Translations under genes and position numbers: made by a program | Part shown: positions 9,914 through 22,281 of the stretch, piece by piece | Layout: each line of letters starts with the position of its first letter | Numbering within the stretch: the stretch's first letter is position 1 | Notes under the pieces: model-generated | The model's input: only the letters and a program-made list of their open reading frames with translations | The model's database searches: none | What the model was told of the DNA's origin: nothing | Source of the DNA: Carposina sasakii | Lineage: Eukaryota; Arthropoda; Insecta; Lepidoptera; Carposinidae | Direction: 5' to 3' | Assembly (NCBI GenBank): GCA_014607495.2 | Contig: CP053171.1 | Span: 1,240,001 to 1,304,000 of the forward strand | Length of the DNA stretch: 64,000 nt

Positions 9914-12900
9914 GTATGGTCTAACGTTTTCTTATTTATTGTTGGACGTTATTTTTAATTATTATATTTAACAACTCTTTTTATATTATGATTGCCAATC
10001 CCCCTTTTCCACCAGGATTAATAATAAAGCAGGGATGTTTTTGCAGAGAAAACAATCTTGCTTTATACTTAGTCATGTTATTGTGCTTGAATTTAGAATC
10101 GTAAAGTTCTTGAACAATATTGAAATGATGACAAAATGTGAAAATGTTTTAAGGTATTTCATATTTCTTTATGATTAAAACTAGAAAACTAGATAAATAA
10201 TCTACATATGTTTCGCCAACAACCGTGTAACAACATATGTAGATTATTTATCTAGTTTTTGATTTCGGAATGGTGCAATGTATCGTATTGCATGCTAGGT
10301 GCTAGGGTCTGGTTTCTCATGGCGATTGTAGTTAGTGCAAGTGCCTGTTGTCGCAATTATGAGTTATCAGATCCGAGGGTCAGTGGAGGGTGTAGGGCCC
10401 GGTGGTGGGCGCACCCATAGTGAATGTTTGAACTTCCGAATTGTAACGCCTAATACAATTTCATTTATAGAATGTAACAAAATAAAATGGAAAATAGGAC
10501 CCATGAAAATGTTCTACATTTCTCCTTATACTATGATGCAAAGCAATCAATTAAGGTCTTACACAAATAAACGCTCCTGTAATAGATTAGGTAAACTGTA
10601 CATTATACTAATTAAACCAGTATTTACTAAATAAATAATTAATTATAGTGTTTGATTGGTGGTGCCGGCAGAGTAGAGTTTGTACCACCCCATGCCTGCC
10701 CGTGGGTATCGTATGAGGCGATTAAGGGTTTCCGGGAGGTAGGCAGCAGCGCCTCCCGTGCTGACAACATAGTGCGAAAATTACACTGTCGTCACCAACC
10801 CGCCTGCCCATCGTGGTGACTATGGGCAAACCCCCCTGTGGCAGTAGCCTTGTGGCGTGCTCTGGGGGAGGCCTACGTCTAACAGTGGATTGCGATAGGC
10901 TGAAGACAAAGTGTTTGTGCTGACTGTTAATATTTTATCATAAAGAAGTCCTTATAAATAATTATCTCCTAATATGAACATGCCGTCGCTTTTCGGGCAT
11001 AAATACAATAGTTTAGCTATTAGCATTCAATATAATGATACGTTTCTTTAAATACTTGTTTAATTTGTTAATGTCTCAGTCCTTAAATTGATATTTTCGT
11101 TTAAAATATGTTCAGGGTATTTTTTCGTTGCCACCGTTTATGAGGATAGGAATGCTAGTATTCGGAAACGTTAACTACAAAAAAGCGAGTCGGACTCGCC
11201 CATGCAGGGTTCCGTATGAAAGGTAAATTGCAGTTTACGATTTATGACGTACTAATAGACGCCCGCGACTTCGTCCGCGTGGACTGCAGAAAAAACAAAA
11301 TGTCGAAATTGTCCGGGATAAAAATATTTTCCCAGGATAAAATGTAGCCTATGTGTTTGGTAGAAGTTTGCATGGTACATAATGTACACCATATATTTTA
11401 TTTAGTTATATTATTTTAGTTATATCAATCTCTTATTTTAGAAGTTACAGGGGGAACACAAATATTACCACTTTGGAAGTGTACATATATGTATGTATGT
11501 ATGAATAGTTTGCGCGAGAGATACTTCCATATACATTACACACACGCCTTTATCCCTTACGAGGTAGGCAGAGCACCAAGGGCCGATAGGACCACATGGT
11601 GCCACTTCTGCGCAAACTATTCAGTTTAGAAAAAAATTGTATTAGAAACCTCAGTACCATTTTTGAAGACCTATCCATAGATACCCCACACGTATGGGTT
11701 TGATGAAAAAAAAATGTGTTTCAGTTCACAGTATGGGTAACCCCCAAAGTTAATTGTTATTTTTAGTATAGATCTTATAGTTTCGGAAAAAAGTGGCTGT
11801 GACATACGTACGGATAGACAGACAGACATGACGAAACTATAAGAGTTCCGTTTCTTTGCCATTTGGCTACGGTACCCTAAAACACCATGTATACTGAGTA
11901 CAGATGTCATTTATTCTACGACATCGTAGCACCTAAACGGCTGGACCCATATTTCTAATTTTGGACTTGGAGCTGGTAAACGAGATGGTTAATCCTCTCT
12001 TCCTTTCCAGAAAGCTCCGCGTCATCACCAACTACTTCGTGGTATCGCTGGCCTTCGCCGACATACTCGTAGCCATAGCCGTGATGCCGTTCAACTTTAG
12101 CGTGCAGTTCTACAATAAATGGAAGTTCGGGCCCGTTATCTGTGATCTATGGAACTCGTCGGATGTGTACTTCACTTCCACGTCTATACTCCATCTATGC
12201 TGCATATCCGTGGACAGATATTACGCTATTGTGAAGCCGCTGAAGTATCCTATAAAAATGACTAAGAAGGTATGTGATTGGGGTTCTCAAACTTTTTTTT
12301 TCTGGGGTTTAAAAACCCAAATAATCGACCACTCATCAAAAAGAGTGAGTTATAGTTATAAGCGACCAGTTTGATACAAAATATATACCTTTTGTAATAT
12401 TTTTACTTATATATTTGTTTTTCAAACCCAATCGAAAGAAAATCGCTTAATGCATTATAATTTTCTATGATCACAACACGTAGAGTTATTGGTTAAGAAA
12501 ATTTGCAAAGGCTTAAGTAATTTATGTACTTACCTATTTTTAAAGATAAAGTTTTATTATTAATGAAACATTAAATTAACAATCCTGCGTTCCAATTTAC
12601 TTAATAAACTAATAAATATGGAATATTCCTGTGTCAGTATAATTTAAACGATAATAATACCTCAAACTTTATACAAGCTCAAACTAGAAACGAGGATTCC
12701 CAACCTATTTTCATTAAGCCCCCCTATCACTAAAAATGTAAGCATTAATTTTCATTATTTATGCACAATGACATTTATTTTTTCATCCCTAAAAAAGCAA
12801 GGTAATACGTAAGTAAGTAATATTCTGGACTTACCCAGTATTTTGAGAAAGTAATAATAAGTAAATGGATGGTATGAATGACTCAACACAACGGACTACA

Positions 12901-13941
12901 TTTTTATTTTGTCATGGAATATTACAGTTACGGTGGTAGAAGATCAAAATACATATATTTTCTTAGAAATATAGAATTCTGGCAGCTAAACTAAAAAATA
13001 GAAGTTGTGAAATTTTATGGCATTTGAATTTGCTGGAAATAGAATATCAAAATAATTTACAAGTTATTAGGACAATGTGTAGACGCTAGGTGTATAGTGT
13101 AAACTCCTTTGTGCACCAAAATATCACTTTATACCCCCTTTAGGGTGTCCTCCCCACAGTTTGAGAGCATCCGTTTTCGACTAAATTAACATTATCTTGT
13201 CACTTCCAGATGGCGTTTATAATGTTAGCAGCAACATGGCTAAGCCCAATCACCATATCATACGCTCCCATATTCATGGGCTGGTATACCACAAAGGAGC
13301 ACCTCGAAACACGACAAAGCGACGAATGTGACTTCAAAGTGAATAAGCCGTACGCTGTCATTTCAAGTTCTATATCCTTTTGGATACCGTGTACTATCAT
13401 GATATTTACATATCTAGCGATATTCAAAGAAGCTAATAGACAGGAGAAAATGCTGCACGCTAGAGCTGGCAATGCCATGCTCATGCATCGACACTCAAGA
13501 GATGTCAACGACAAAAACGGTGCGTTGCATATGAACTCGACGACGCCGACGAAAGATAGGAATATAATAAAGATGAAGAGAGAGCACAAAGCGGCAAGAA
13601 CGTTGGGCATCATCATGGGTGCGTTCATTTTATGCTGGCTGCCATTCTTCTTGTTCTATCTCTCAACATCGTTGTGTGACAGGTGTGTTTACCCCGAAGT
13701 AGTGACAGTGATAATGTTTTGGACCGGTTACTTTAACTCCGCGTTGAACCCAATTATATACGCGTACTTCAACCGTGATTTCCGAAACGCGTTTAAGAAT
13801 ACTTTGGCGTGTGCGTTTTGTAGTTTTTGTAGGAGAAGTGCTTCGGATTTGGACGCTATGGAGCGGTTAGAGAGACGAGGATCAGCTCAGCTGAGGGTGC
13901 CTCTACCCTCGAGGAGAGCATCTGATTTAGCATCACTTTGA
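9747..13941 (+). CDS. OctbetaR: Beta-adrenergic-like octopamine receptor (class A GPCR), 3 coding exons
   Basis: Plasma-membrane receptor for the invertebrate neurotransmitter octopamine; this family normally couples through Gs to raise cAMP. Joining 9747-9913, 12011-12269 and 13210-13941 gives 385 residues in one frame with GT-AG introns. Seen in order: Asn-glycosylation sites N5FT and N12AT; TM1 about 30-53 with GN at 44-45; TM2 with LAFAD (D73); C100 for the extracellular disulfide; amine-binding Asp D107 in TM3; DRY at 124-126; W152 in TM4; TM5 serines 194-196 and 198 of the type that contact catechol/phenol rings; a short third loop (about 215-270) ending [17 protein letters not shown] at 284-287; NPIIY at 322-326; and Cys 343, 346, 349 as likely palmitoylation sites. 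TM5-TM6 resembles insect Octbeta receptors; from memory I cannot settle Octbeta1R versus Octbeta2R. Length is near the usual 380-450. No inactivating change is seen. Confidence 0.93.
10185..10478 (+). repeat. Snap-back repeat (copy 1) in receptor intron 1
   Basis: A perfect 28-bp inverted repeat (10185-10212 and 10232-10259) with a 19-base loop, then the family body and the AACTTCCGAATTGTAACGCC tail (10432-10451). The left arm, read on the minus strand, carries the GGCGAAACATATGTAG half of the hammerhead-like motif; the CTGAGGA half is lost at the inversion junction. Confidence 0.55.
10658..10906 (+). mobile_element. SINE with RTE-like LINE 3' end (family B) in receptor intron 1
   Basis: Starts GGTGGTGCCGGCAGAGTAGA, passes CACCAACCCGCCTGCCCA, and ends in GGGGGAGGCCTACGTC...ATAGGCTGA. 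Read in frame, the last part encodes LGEAYV-like residues and the stop typical of RTE-type RT C-termini, so the SINE borrows a LINE tail. Confidence 0.65.
12011..12269 (+). CDS. OctbetaR: Octopamine receptor coding exon 2 (TM2, TM3, DRY)
   Basis: Encodes residues 56-142. The acceptor is CTTCCTTTCCAG ending at 12010; the donor is AAG|GTATGT at 12269/12270, phase 0. It holds the first intracellular loop, TM2 with D73, the W93..C100 first extracellular loop, TM3 with the amine-binding Asp D107, the DRY motif and the start of the second intracellular loop ([12 protein letters not shown]). Base composition is clearly richer in GC than the flanking introns, as expected of real coding sequence. Open frame continues a little past the donor but loses similarity at once. 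Confidence 0.95.
12270..13209 (+). other. OctbetaR: Octopamine receptor intron 2
   Basis: Begins GTATGTG and ends CACTTCCAG. AT-rich, with no recognizable repeat, foldback or conserved ORF, in sharp contrast to intron 1. Confidence 0.85.
13210..13941 (+). CDS. OctbetaR: Octopamine receptor coding exon 3 (TM4 to C-terminus)
   Basis: Encodes residues 143-385 and the TGA at 13939-13941. The acceptor is CTTGTCACTTCCAG ending at 13209, joined in phase 0 to exon 2. It contains TM4 (W152), the second extracellular loop with C182 to pair with C100, TM5, the third intracellular loop including [17 protein letters not shown]6 (CWLPFF), TM7 (NPIIY) and a C-tail with three Cys followed by basic/serine clusters (RRAS, RRGS) that look like kinase sites. 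The ATG at the exon start is an internal Met, not a start codon. Confidence 0.95.
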   Translation: MAFIMLAATWLSPITISYAPIFMGWYTTKEHLETRQSDECDFKVNKPYAVISSSISFWIPCTIMIFTYLAIFKEANRQEKMLHARAGNAMLMHRHSRDVNDKNGALHMNSTTPTKDRNIIKMKREHKAARTLGIIMGAFILCWLPFFLFYLSTSLCDRCVYPEVVTVIMFWTGYFNSALNPIIYAYFNRDFRNAFKNTLACAFCSFCRRSASDLDAMERLERRGSAQLRVPLPSRRASDLASL

Positions 13942-14843
13942 AATTATAAGGACTGAATATAATTTCACCTTTTAGGCCTAGTCAAGTGTCAACGAAGTAT
14001 TTTAGGCCAAAACATTGTACTTATTTATACACTTACTTTCTGTGTATTAGTTTTATGCTTGCGTTATTGAAAGAAACTTCTCGAGTAAGGAATGTGAGAT
14101 TTTAGAATTTATTCTGATGGCGTAAGATTAAAATTATTACCTACGAAATAGGTAGTGAATTTACCTACTTTAGTGACTGAGTTCGTATGAGTGTAGATAT
14201 ATAATATTAACTTATGATTATAATGTGGTAGATTGAAATGCCATAATGGCGTATTTTCGTGTTTGGTTCATATTATATTAGATGAAATGATTTTTCAACC
14301 AAATATTTAGGTAAAATATTGTAAGTAAATAGTAAGTTTATAATAATCTTCAATGTAATATAGTTTTTTTATTATTATTGTCTTCTGTGAATGTTAAAGC
14401 GGGTATTAAACATCGTTTCTTTTATAATAAGGCCTAAGTTTTTATTTTATAAAACTTAAAAAATACTAGAGGCCAAATAGGTAAAATGTAAATATTAAGA
14501 TAATCTCTATTAAGATAACTGTTATAGAATCTAGTAGTTATTTAAGTGGTTAGTGAAAATATTTATATCAAAATATAGGTTCATAGAAATTAAATTATAA
14601 GAATACGTGTATAATAGAAAATATGTTAGATATGGAAATATTAACTTGTACAGCATAACTATGATTTTAGTTATTAAAATCTGGATTCTAAAAATATTTG
14701 TAAAGTCTATTTTCTCTAATATCTCACAATAGTATAATATGTCTAGAAGTATTTTAAAAACTTGTAATTTTTTAAAAATTACAATCGTCACAATTTTAGT
14801 AGAAATAATTTGTAAAAACAAATTTAGCCTTGTCATGCACTGC

Positions 14844-14849
14844 AATAAA
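14844..14849 (+). terminator. Candidate polyadenylation signal AATAAA
   Basis: AATAAA about 0.9 kb after the receptor stop, followed by T-rich sequence; a second lies at 14927-14932. Placement is plausible for the receptor 3' end, but the composition makes chance hits common. Confidence 0.25.
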
Positions 14850-16558
14850 ATATTTTCTTATAAATTAAATTACCAATTATAGTAATCCTTAAATCGAAAA
14901 AAGATGATTTAAAATTTCACTTTCTAAATAAAATTAAGTAGGTACGTTTTATTATTCTCTTACTAAAATATAGGGAAAAAATCCTAAATTTCAACATTAT
15001 ATTGATGACTCCTATTATATAATATAATTATATACAATATTGTTTAATATACTTAACTTACTGGAACATCTATTGCAGTGCATTGGAAGTAAAAATCTTA
15101 GATAGTCAGAAAAGTTAAATATTAAACCTAGAGGATCTAGTTCTTATACTAAAAACTAGTGATAGTTAGTTATTTAAGTAGGTATATAGTTACATATGAC
15201 GATTTTATTTAAACTTTATAGGAAGATACGATAAATAATGGGGACAAATAACGCTTCAATAGAAAAAAAGGTTTTAAAAATAATTATTGATGTTCTACTA
15301 TTAACTTAACAGATCCATTAGAATTGGTGTGTCAGTGTTGTGTCAAAATAATAATTAAAAAACGTCTTTTCTAACTTCTACTTACGATATTAAAAACACT
15401 AACCCTAATAATTTTCTGAAATTATAGTAAAAAACTGAGTGAACGAATGAAACAAAAACATTCCTTTCATTCATTCAGTGCAACCTTGTTTGTTTGTAGT
15501 GTTTTCAATTATTAGTTTTGCTGTCAAAAATACCTTTCTGTCACCGAGGAAATTAAACTGTCCTAGATAAATTAGACATTTTAATAAAATTGTGTAAGCC
15601 GATTGTAATCGATGTCCAAATAGAAAATGTATGTTAATGAAAAAATAATTGTAACCAAATTATATCAGTGGAAGGAATCAGCTTTCAAACAAAATTCGTA
15701 TCAGTAAATGAAATTCCGAATAAGGTAAGTAGTGCGCTTCGCTTCTTTGGTACAAAAACATTACGAAAATTTTCAAATCTTACATAATCAACTTTTATTA
15801 TAATTTACCTGCGCTTTTTTTTAACAAAAAAATCAAAAAAATATTTTTGATTTTGTAGCAAAAATATTGCAGTAAAAAAAATCAATAATGTAATTACTTT
15901 TTATCAGCATGTCTTTTTGCTCAGCGTTGGAAATAATCCAGCCCAAAGCCGGGAAAGCCTCTCGATCGCATGCCTTCCGCATCGAAACCACTCCAACGAT
16001 TATCTTCAGGTCATTGCCTCCATCTGGCTGAAAGCCATAGATACAATTCAATAGATATGGTATACGTACAGCAGCGGCAGCTAGAATAGTTGTCAGATTA
16101 TGAAAATTTTCAGAAATTCTCAAATAGCTATAAATTTTTTGTCATTTACAGTAAATTATTAGTTCAACATTTTAATTGCATATACGACCAACTACTTATT
16201 CAGTTAGGAAACTTACTACAAAATGTTGATTGACAACAATGGATGAGTCAGAGTAAGAAATTTTGAACCCATCGCACCAATATTATTATTATGAGACTAA
16301 TGAAACACGTCCTAAGCTATTTGATATCGTAGGTAAAGGGTGGTACTATATTGTATGGAACTACAACCTCATTGGCTTCGCTTGGGCGATAAGAAATTGA
16401 TTAAGTGGTGGTTTTGGCCAATGCCTGCATTATAACTCGCTATAACTGGCATGATTTTTTTTTTAGAAGCGGCTATGATTTAATTTTATGCATTGCCTAC
16501 GTTTATAAAGATATTAAATTTGAATTATATATCAAGTTTATTTTAAAAAATGCGTACT

Positions 16559-16692
16559 AATCATCATCATCATCCCATTGCAGATCATTGCTGAACGTAA
16601 GCCTTCGTTTAGAGCACCTCACAAGGCTCGATCTTCCGTTCTTGCTATTTAGTCACTACCAGCCCTCTTTAAGTCATCGTTCCATCTGGCCT
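16559..16692 (-). mobile_element. Decayed LINE tail, minus strand
   Basis: ATCATCATCATCATC at one end, then sequence inverse to the ACTTAAAGAGG...TGGTAGTGACT part of the RTE 3' region. Strongly diverged. Confidence 0.4.
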
Positions 16693-18180
16693 CTGACTAA
16701 TAATAATCTGACTAATATAAAAGGTTATAATTATATTTTCATTAACATTTTTAAATTTTGCTATTGTAAATTCAATGTGTCTTCCTTTGTATGTAAGTGT
16801 ATTAAGGCTCAACCTGTAATGTTTAAAAATAATTAAGTCTAGGGAAAAGAAAAGAAAATATTTATTTCAAAAAAACAAGCTCTAAGCTTTATATTCACAT
16901 TAACATTAAAAGTTTCTAGATATTTTTGTTCGATAGATGAATCTAAAATTCGTGTTTTAACAAACAAAGTAACAGTATCTAATATAATTTATTTATTATA
17001 AATATCACTATATAATTTTTATTGTAACATAGTATATCAATAATTGAAAAACAATGTCAGCAATATGTTTATAATATTACCATAAATTTATAATTGCAAT
17101 TTTAAAATTAAAGTTTTCCAATATGTATGTGTCCACTGTCCACTCATGTACATAAATATCTTAGTGGACAATGTACGTTATATAGATATATATTTGTCGT
17201 GTTGTATGTGCCAATATATATATATTTGTTTTCGCATGTAAGCACACGGCTGTATAATAAAAAAAAAAGTAATAATAAATGGTTGTGACTTCTTAAGATA
17301 TTACAACTAACATTTTAACAAAATGTCATAATGGTAATATAATTATTTTGTTTAGTTATTAAATTATTCGATCAAAATAATGAAGGATTTGTGTTGTTTG
17401 AGATCCGTCCAGTTAATTTTTTATATATTTTTTTATTAATTGGCAGGTGTAAATATAAATAAAACATGTGAGTCCAATTTTGGTCACAAAACTTTAAAAT
17501 CTGGTTTAATTATTGAAAAATTAATAACATTACCTTGGATTTAATATCGAATAACGTTACAATATTTTTAATTTATTTACTAATAATTGTGTTACAATTT
17601 AAGTTTTAAGTGGTAAACTTGTACATAAAATAGGAATTCTTGAGTAGGAAGTACCAAAGTATGAACTTTTTTAAACTTTTCATAACATTTCTTAGAATGT
17701 ATTAGTTTATAAAAATACAGCAATACATTTGAATATAAATTATCTCATAGAACAATGTATAACAATGTTTCAATCACTTCTTTCAAGTTTTAATAATTTA
17801 TTTTCAATCTGAATCAAACTTTGGACTGTGATAGATTACTTTATAGATATAATATGAAATAAAATTGTTTTCAAATTTTCATTATTTATCTTACTTATTT
17901 ATATTATATTTATGTTATATTGTTGTTATGTTATATTTTTAAGCCACATTGTTAGTTATTTAGAGTTTTACTATTATAGAAATGTTGGTGCAATATTAAT
18001 TATTTTGCTTCCCTTTATTATTAATAATAATAAATTTATTGTTTTCATAACGAAATATAAATAATCGATGTAAATATTCTTTTAATTGTTAACTCTATGA
18101 AACGTACTGTATTAATGTTAGTGAATAATGATAGGGGATTAGAAAAATATTGCAAAAATGTGGTTGTGTTAAAAGTAGTT

Positions 18181-18490
18181 TCCATTGAGGGATCGCCCGC
18201 CACCGGGCCCTATACCCTCCGCTGACCCTCGGATCTGCCTACTCATGATCACGAACACAAGACACTACAGTCGCAACGAGAAGCCAGAGCCAAGCACCTA
18301 GCATGCAACCATAAACACATAAATAAATGCTAGGTGCTTGGATCTGGCTTCTCGTTGCGACTGTAGTGTCTTGTGTTCGTGATCATGAGTAGGCAGATCC
18401 GAGGGTCAGCGGAGGGTATAGGGCCCGGTGGCGGGCGATCCCTCAATGGAGATTTGAACTTCCGAATAGTGACGCCTGATACAATTCAAT
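18181..18490 (+). repeat. Snap-back repeat (copy 2): 124-bp near-perfect inverted repeat
   Basis: Arms 18181-18304 and 18327-18450 differ at one base in 124, with a 22-base loop. A tail (ACTTCCGAATAGTGACGCCT) follows on the right only. This is a diverged subfamily of the same repeat, also seen at 38.4 kb. The near identity of the arms means recent formation or gene conversion. Confidence 0.7.
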
Positions 18491-18989
18491 ATTTAAAAGT
18501 AGTTATATTACTGATTATAATATAATAATATCTATTACTAAAAGTTGTTATATTTTGGTGCCTTGGTGCTGTGCCTACCCCATAAGGGATACAGGCGTGA
18601 TTATTATGTATATATGTATGTATTAAATATTTTTTTTCATAATATGACGAAGTTTAGCAATTTAAAAATCTTGAGTATGTTACATAGCTACTTAAAATTC
18701 TGTAATTCTGTATTACGAATATGTATAGTTTTTACATTATTTCAAAATAATTAAACCACATTTTTGCAATACAATAAGAACCCAGTGTCTCATGGAATAA
18801 AGTTGTAAATGATGCATGGTGAGATTTAAACCTTTAGGTGACCATGAGGGTAACTATTTACCGAATGATGTGCATGTAATCAAAATGCTTTTTGCAAAAT
18901 AAACAAAAATCATTTCTTATGTATAATTTTGTGTTTTTTTTATGATATCTACCCTGGGGATAACTCTCGCCCTACAAAACTTGGCCATA

Positions 18990-19090
18990 GATTTTTGAAT
19001 TTTCTCAAATTTTGTGGATAGGTGTGTTATAGTAGGTACCTACGCTATTTTCATAGCTTAACATACCCCTTTTGTTACAACCTGTATATT
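18990..19090. mobile_element. Half of a family D MITE
   Basis: CTCAAATTTTGTGGATAGG through CATAGCTTAACATACCCC to TTACAACCTGTATA: the right half only. Confidence 0.5.
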
Positions 19091-20528
19091 GTATACAGGG
19101 TTGCAACAAAATGGAAACTCGACGAAAAATAGCCGATACTGAAAATTTTCAAACAGAAAGCACGTTTCCACTATCATAAATTTCGAAAAGGCATAAATCC
19201 TCTCAACTGTCAAATTTACATTTTCATATAGCGCTTACCTTGTTCCCCTGGAATAGGGATGGGAATCGTCCAGCAAAATGCTATTTCGGTTTAGTTTTTG
19301 CAAGTTAGGCGCGGTCTTATTCACATTTATCACTTGTCAAGGCAGGATAGGTTCTTAAAGGTTGGAACAAACTTAATGCGTTTTTAAGGCTCGGTACATA
19401 CGAGTACAGTATATCTTAAACTTTTGGATAGCTTGAAGGGCACTTTCTACTTCCTTATACGTAATATGAGGTTAGGGAGGTTAAATTATGAAGTAAGTTG
19501 AGTCGAATGACTGCTGACGCTGTAGCACAGCTTACTATAAAAATGATTTTATTTGGTAAAAAGGTATTTCTAAAGGTATTTAATATTAAGGTTTAAAATA
19601 TTTATCTTTGTACTAGCAAATGTAAAGCTAAATATCGAAACTAGCACGTGAAGAAATCTTTCCCCTACATTTATATTTGACGTAGATGGGTCGAGTGGCG
19701 TGCCGTTAGGTGTGTCCGACATCTTCCAAAATCCGAAATAAAGAATGCGGCGTGTAGTAAACAAGCTTAATTAGGAATCACAAACACTTTCACTGTATCT
19801 ACGCACAAGATTACTAGGATTCTAGCGGATAACGTAGAAACGTGGTAAGTACAAGACAGAGGCTGATTGGCACCCGTGCTTCGCTCGACCGACGCAACAA
19901 AAAGAACAGAATACCCTCCGGCTCAATTCAAACGACCCGGTGGTCGTTGTAAATCTACAGTGGCGCCCTCTCAGTACTCTGTCTTGTCTTTACCCAAGTG
20001 ACAGCTGTCCTCAAGTCAGTGATAGCTGTCGACTTGACGTTTCTAACTTCAACGATTGAAAATAGATGGCGTTGGAGATCCGACTGTAGGATATGACATC
20101 TTGATCTCCGACATATTATTAACACAATTCGTACACAGCAGTAGATAACAGCAAAAATCTTCAAATACTGTTTAAGCTAAATTTTAGTGGATATCGCACC
20201 TCTAACAATGTATGGGCACAACTTAAAATTTTTAGTACTTCATATACCATCAAAAAATAATCTTAAATCAATGTAAACGTCTATTTAACTTTGTACATAG
20301 TGTGGTAAAACATATTTCATACTTAGAAAAGTTATTTCTCAAAAAGGAGTATTTTTACCCTTATAAAATAGAGCTAGCTCGCACCAGTAATAAATCATGA
20401 GATTTGCATGTGAAGCGAGTCTTTTAAAAAGGTATCGCTCAAAACCGATTTTCCTAATTTTCGGTCTGCAATTTTCGCGCTACCCAAGGTACGCGTAAGA
20501 ACTTATTTTATCTAGTTTTCTAATCTAG
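19091..20528. other. No gene recognized
   Basis: Starts at TACAGGGTTGCAACAAAATG, a possible MITE end. Otherwise apparently unique AT-rich sequence with no ORF showing family features. Confidence 0.5.
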
Positions 20529-21070
20529 TATCGTGGGTATAAATACAGGATGTTTTTTGGTTGTCAACGTTCCCGAAAACTACGTAATCTCCTCATCATC
20601 ACGATCATTTTTCTCCATGGAAGCATACCTGTGAACTGTCTGATTCCCAAGATATTAGGGTCCAAAGTTAAGTAAATAGACGCGCGTAGCAAGTTTTTTT
20701 TTCACGATATATAATTAATATCTATGAAAAAAACTAGCATAAACACTGGACACTATAAATTTCGCCCGGTTGTCTTTTTTTTTAATTACATTGTTTCCCA
20801 GCATTTTTTTCGCCTAAACTTTCTTTATTTGATATCCTTTCAATCCTTATCTAAAAAAATATTGAACAACACAATAATTTACATTGTGCGGTGGATAGTA
20901 ATACAAAATAAAAAGCTTAAATCTAGGACATATTTACAAATAGAAGACTGCCTGCAACTCCTTTATTTCATATATAGAGTACGTACTAAACTTACTTTAT
21001 TTGATGTATAGAGTACGTACCCTTCGTTAACGGTGGCAACGAAAAAACATCCTGTATATACCCACGATAC
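20529..21070 (+). mobile_element. Non-autonomous DNA element (family M)
   Basis: Flanking inverted segments GTATCGTGGGTATA / TATACCCACGATAC, then TACAGGATGTTTTTTGGTTG at the left and CAACGAAAAAACATCCTGTA at the right. The internal 95-codon ORF is AT-rich and has no family features. A second copy is inverted at 47.7-48.1 kb. Confidence 0.6.
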
Positions 21071-21932
21071 AATAAAAAAATATATAAAGAAACAATTATA
21101 AATACCTAGTAAAGAAATAATTAGCAACTTAATATAAAACACAGATAGAGAAAGCGCACTTTAAACATTCAAATCGATGTGATAAGTACTTTTGCTAAGC
21201 TTGCACTCTTCATACGAATCTGTTCGTGCATGCACTTAGTTTTGACATGATACTTAAAAAGAAAAACGCATATTACTGTGAGAGAAAATGAGCTTCAGCT
21301 CCATACGATCTGATTTGTATCTTATTACGTCAACGCAAGATGCGCGAAAACATTAATATTTAAAATTTTCACACAGTGCGTCCAGCTTTGTATAGGTGAC
21401 ATTAAAAGATATACCATTGCGTTGTATAGATATACTAAGCTATTTAAACTTCAAAGATAATGTCGCAATTAAGTTTTGAAATGACACCATTAGGGTTTAT
21501 TTACATTTTTTTTCCACTTCGACTTCAAAGTTCCTGTTTTAATGACCGTTTCTGCAACTAACACTTAAAAGTTAAGATATCGTCACCTAATTATGGTAAG
21601 AATATTACGTTTATATTTAGCTTTTATTAGTCTTTTTATATTATTGCAAGTTTCTACACTGATGCAAAGCTTGATAGAATACCAAAGCAACTCCTTCCGT
21701 GTAAACGTCCACGGCCCCATTGAGTATAGTGGGAACAGATGTAAATGATCAGTGATAAGTTGCTAGCTAATCGCTTGAGAGAATGTCCAGTTCTTCCGAG
21801 TATTCTAGTGAAACCCCGCATCAGCGCCCGTAGCATGAATTTGGTGAGAGCAAGATATCTCACATTTAAACGTCAAATTCACCGAGCTATATAATAACTA
21901 GACAAAAGACTTGGTACGAATTTTGCGTATTA

Positions 21933-22281
21933 GCGGTGATAGCCCAGTGGTTAAGACGTGCACCTTCCAAGCGGGAGGCGAAAGTTCGATCTCAGTCACG
22001 GGCCTGTACCAATGAATTTATTTAATGTACAGATTTTAATGTTGTAAAAATTGTCACTTAGCTCGTGCCTCGGAAAGCACGTAAAACCGTTGGTCCTGCG
22101 CCTGATCTCTCTCCGGTTGTGTCGGCTTTCCGTCCCATCGGACTATGAGAGTAACGGAATAGAGAGTGCATCTGTGTTTGCGCACATACTTGTGCACTAT
22201 AATATTTCATGCGTACCTGGCCAATCTCCGTAAAGATTGGTCGCCTTGGCCGGATTACGGTCGGAGATCATCATCATCATA
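21933..22281 (+). mobile_element. tRNA-derived SINE (family F, copy 3)
   Basis: A box TAGCCCAGTGG at 21940-21950 and B box GTTCGATCTC at 21984-21993, the same body as the 6.1 kb copy, and an ATCATCATCAT end. Nearly full length. Confidence 0.75.

Larger units (their letters stand above)
9914..12010 (+). other. OctbetaR: Octopamine receptor intron 1 with nested transposon debris
   Basis: Begins GTATGG and ends TTTCCAG. It holds, in order: a 28-bp perfect inverted repeat and snap-back repeat copy (10185-10470), a SINE with an RTE-like tail (10658-10906), a repeat starting GCGAGTCGGACTCGCCC (11184) whose other half lies at 11640-11880, and between them a CCGCGACTTCGTCCGCGTGG-type repeat (11262 onward) and a 70-base piece of the TCACGCCTTTATCCC repeat (11541-11610). 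At least four insertions are stacked here. No further exon was seen. Confidence 0.8.
13942..18180 (+). other. AT-rich 3' flank of receptor, probably including the 3' UTR
   Basis: Very AT-rich, with no convincing ORF. ORFs here of up to about 100 codons are low-complexity and show no family features. AATAAA occurs at 14844-14849 and 14927-14932 and could end the receptor transcript, but many chance copies are expected at this composition. A decayed minus-strand LINE tail lies at about 16559-16692. The rest looks unique. Confidence 0.5.

Noticed and set aside
12271..12374. Extension of receptor exon 2 past the GT
   Set aside because: Sequence after 12269 loses receptor similarity at once, and the GT-AG junction to exon 3 restores TM4 in frame.
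13210..13212. ATG at exon 3 as an alternative start
   Set aside because: A receptor starting at TM4 would lack the ligand Asp and DRY; the acceptor directly precedes it.
14531..14845. 104-codon minus-strand ORF downstream of the receptor
   Set aside because: I, L, F, N and Y dominate, as expected from random AT-rich DNA.
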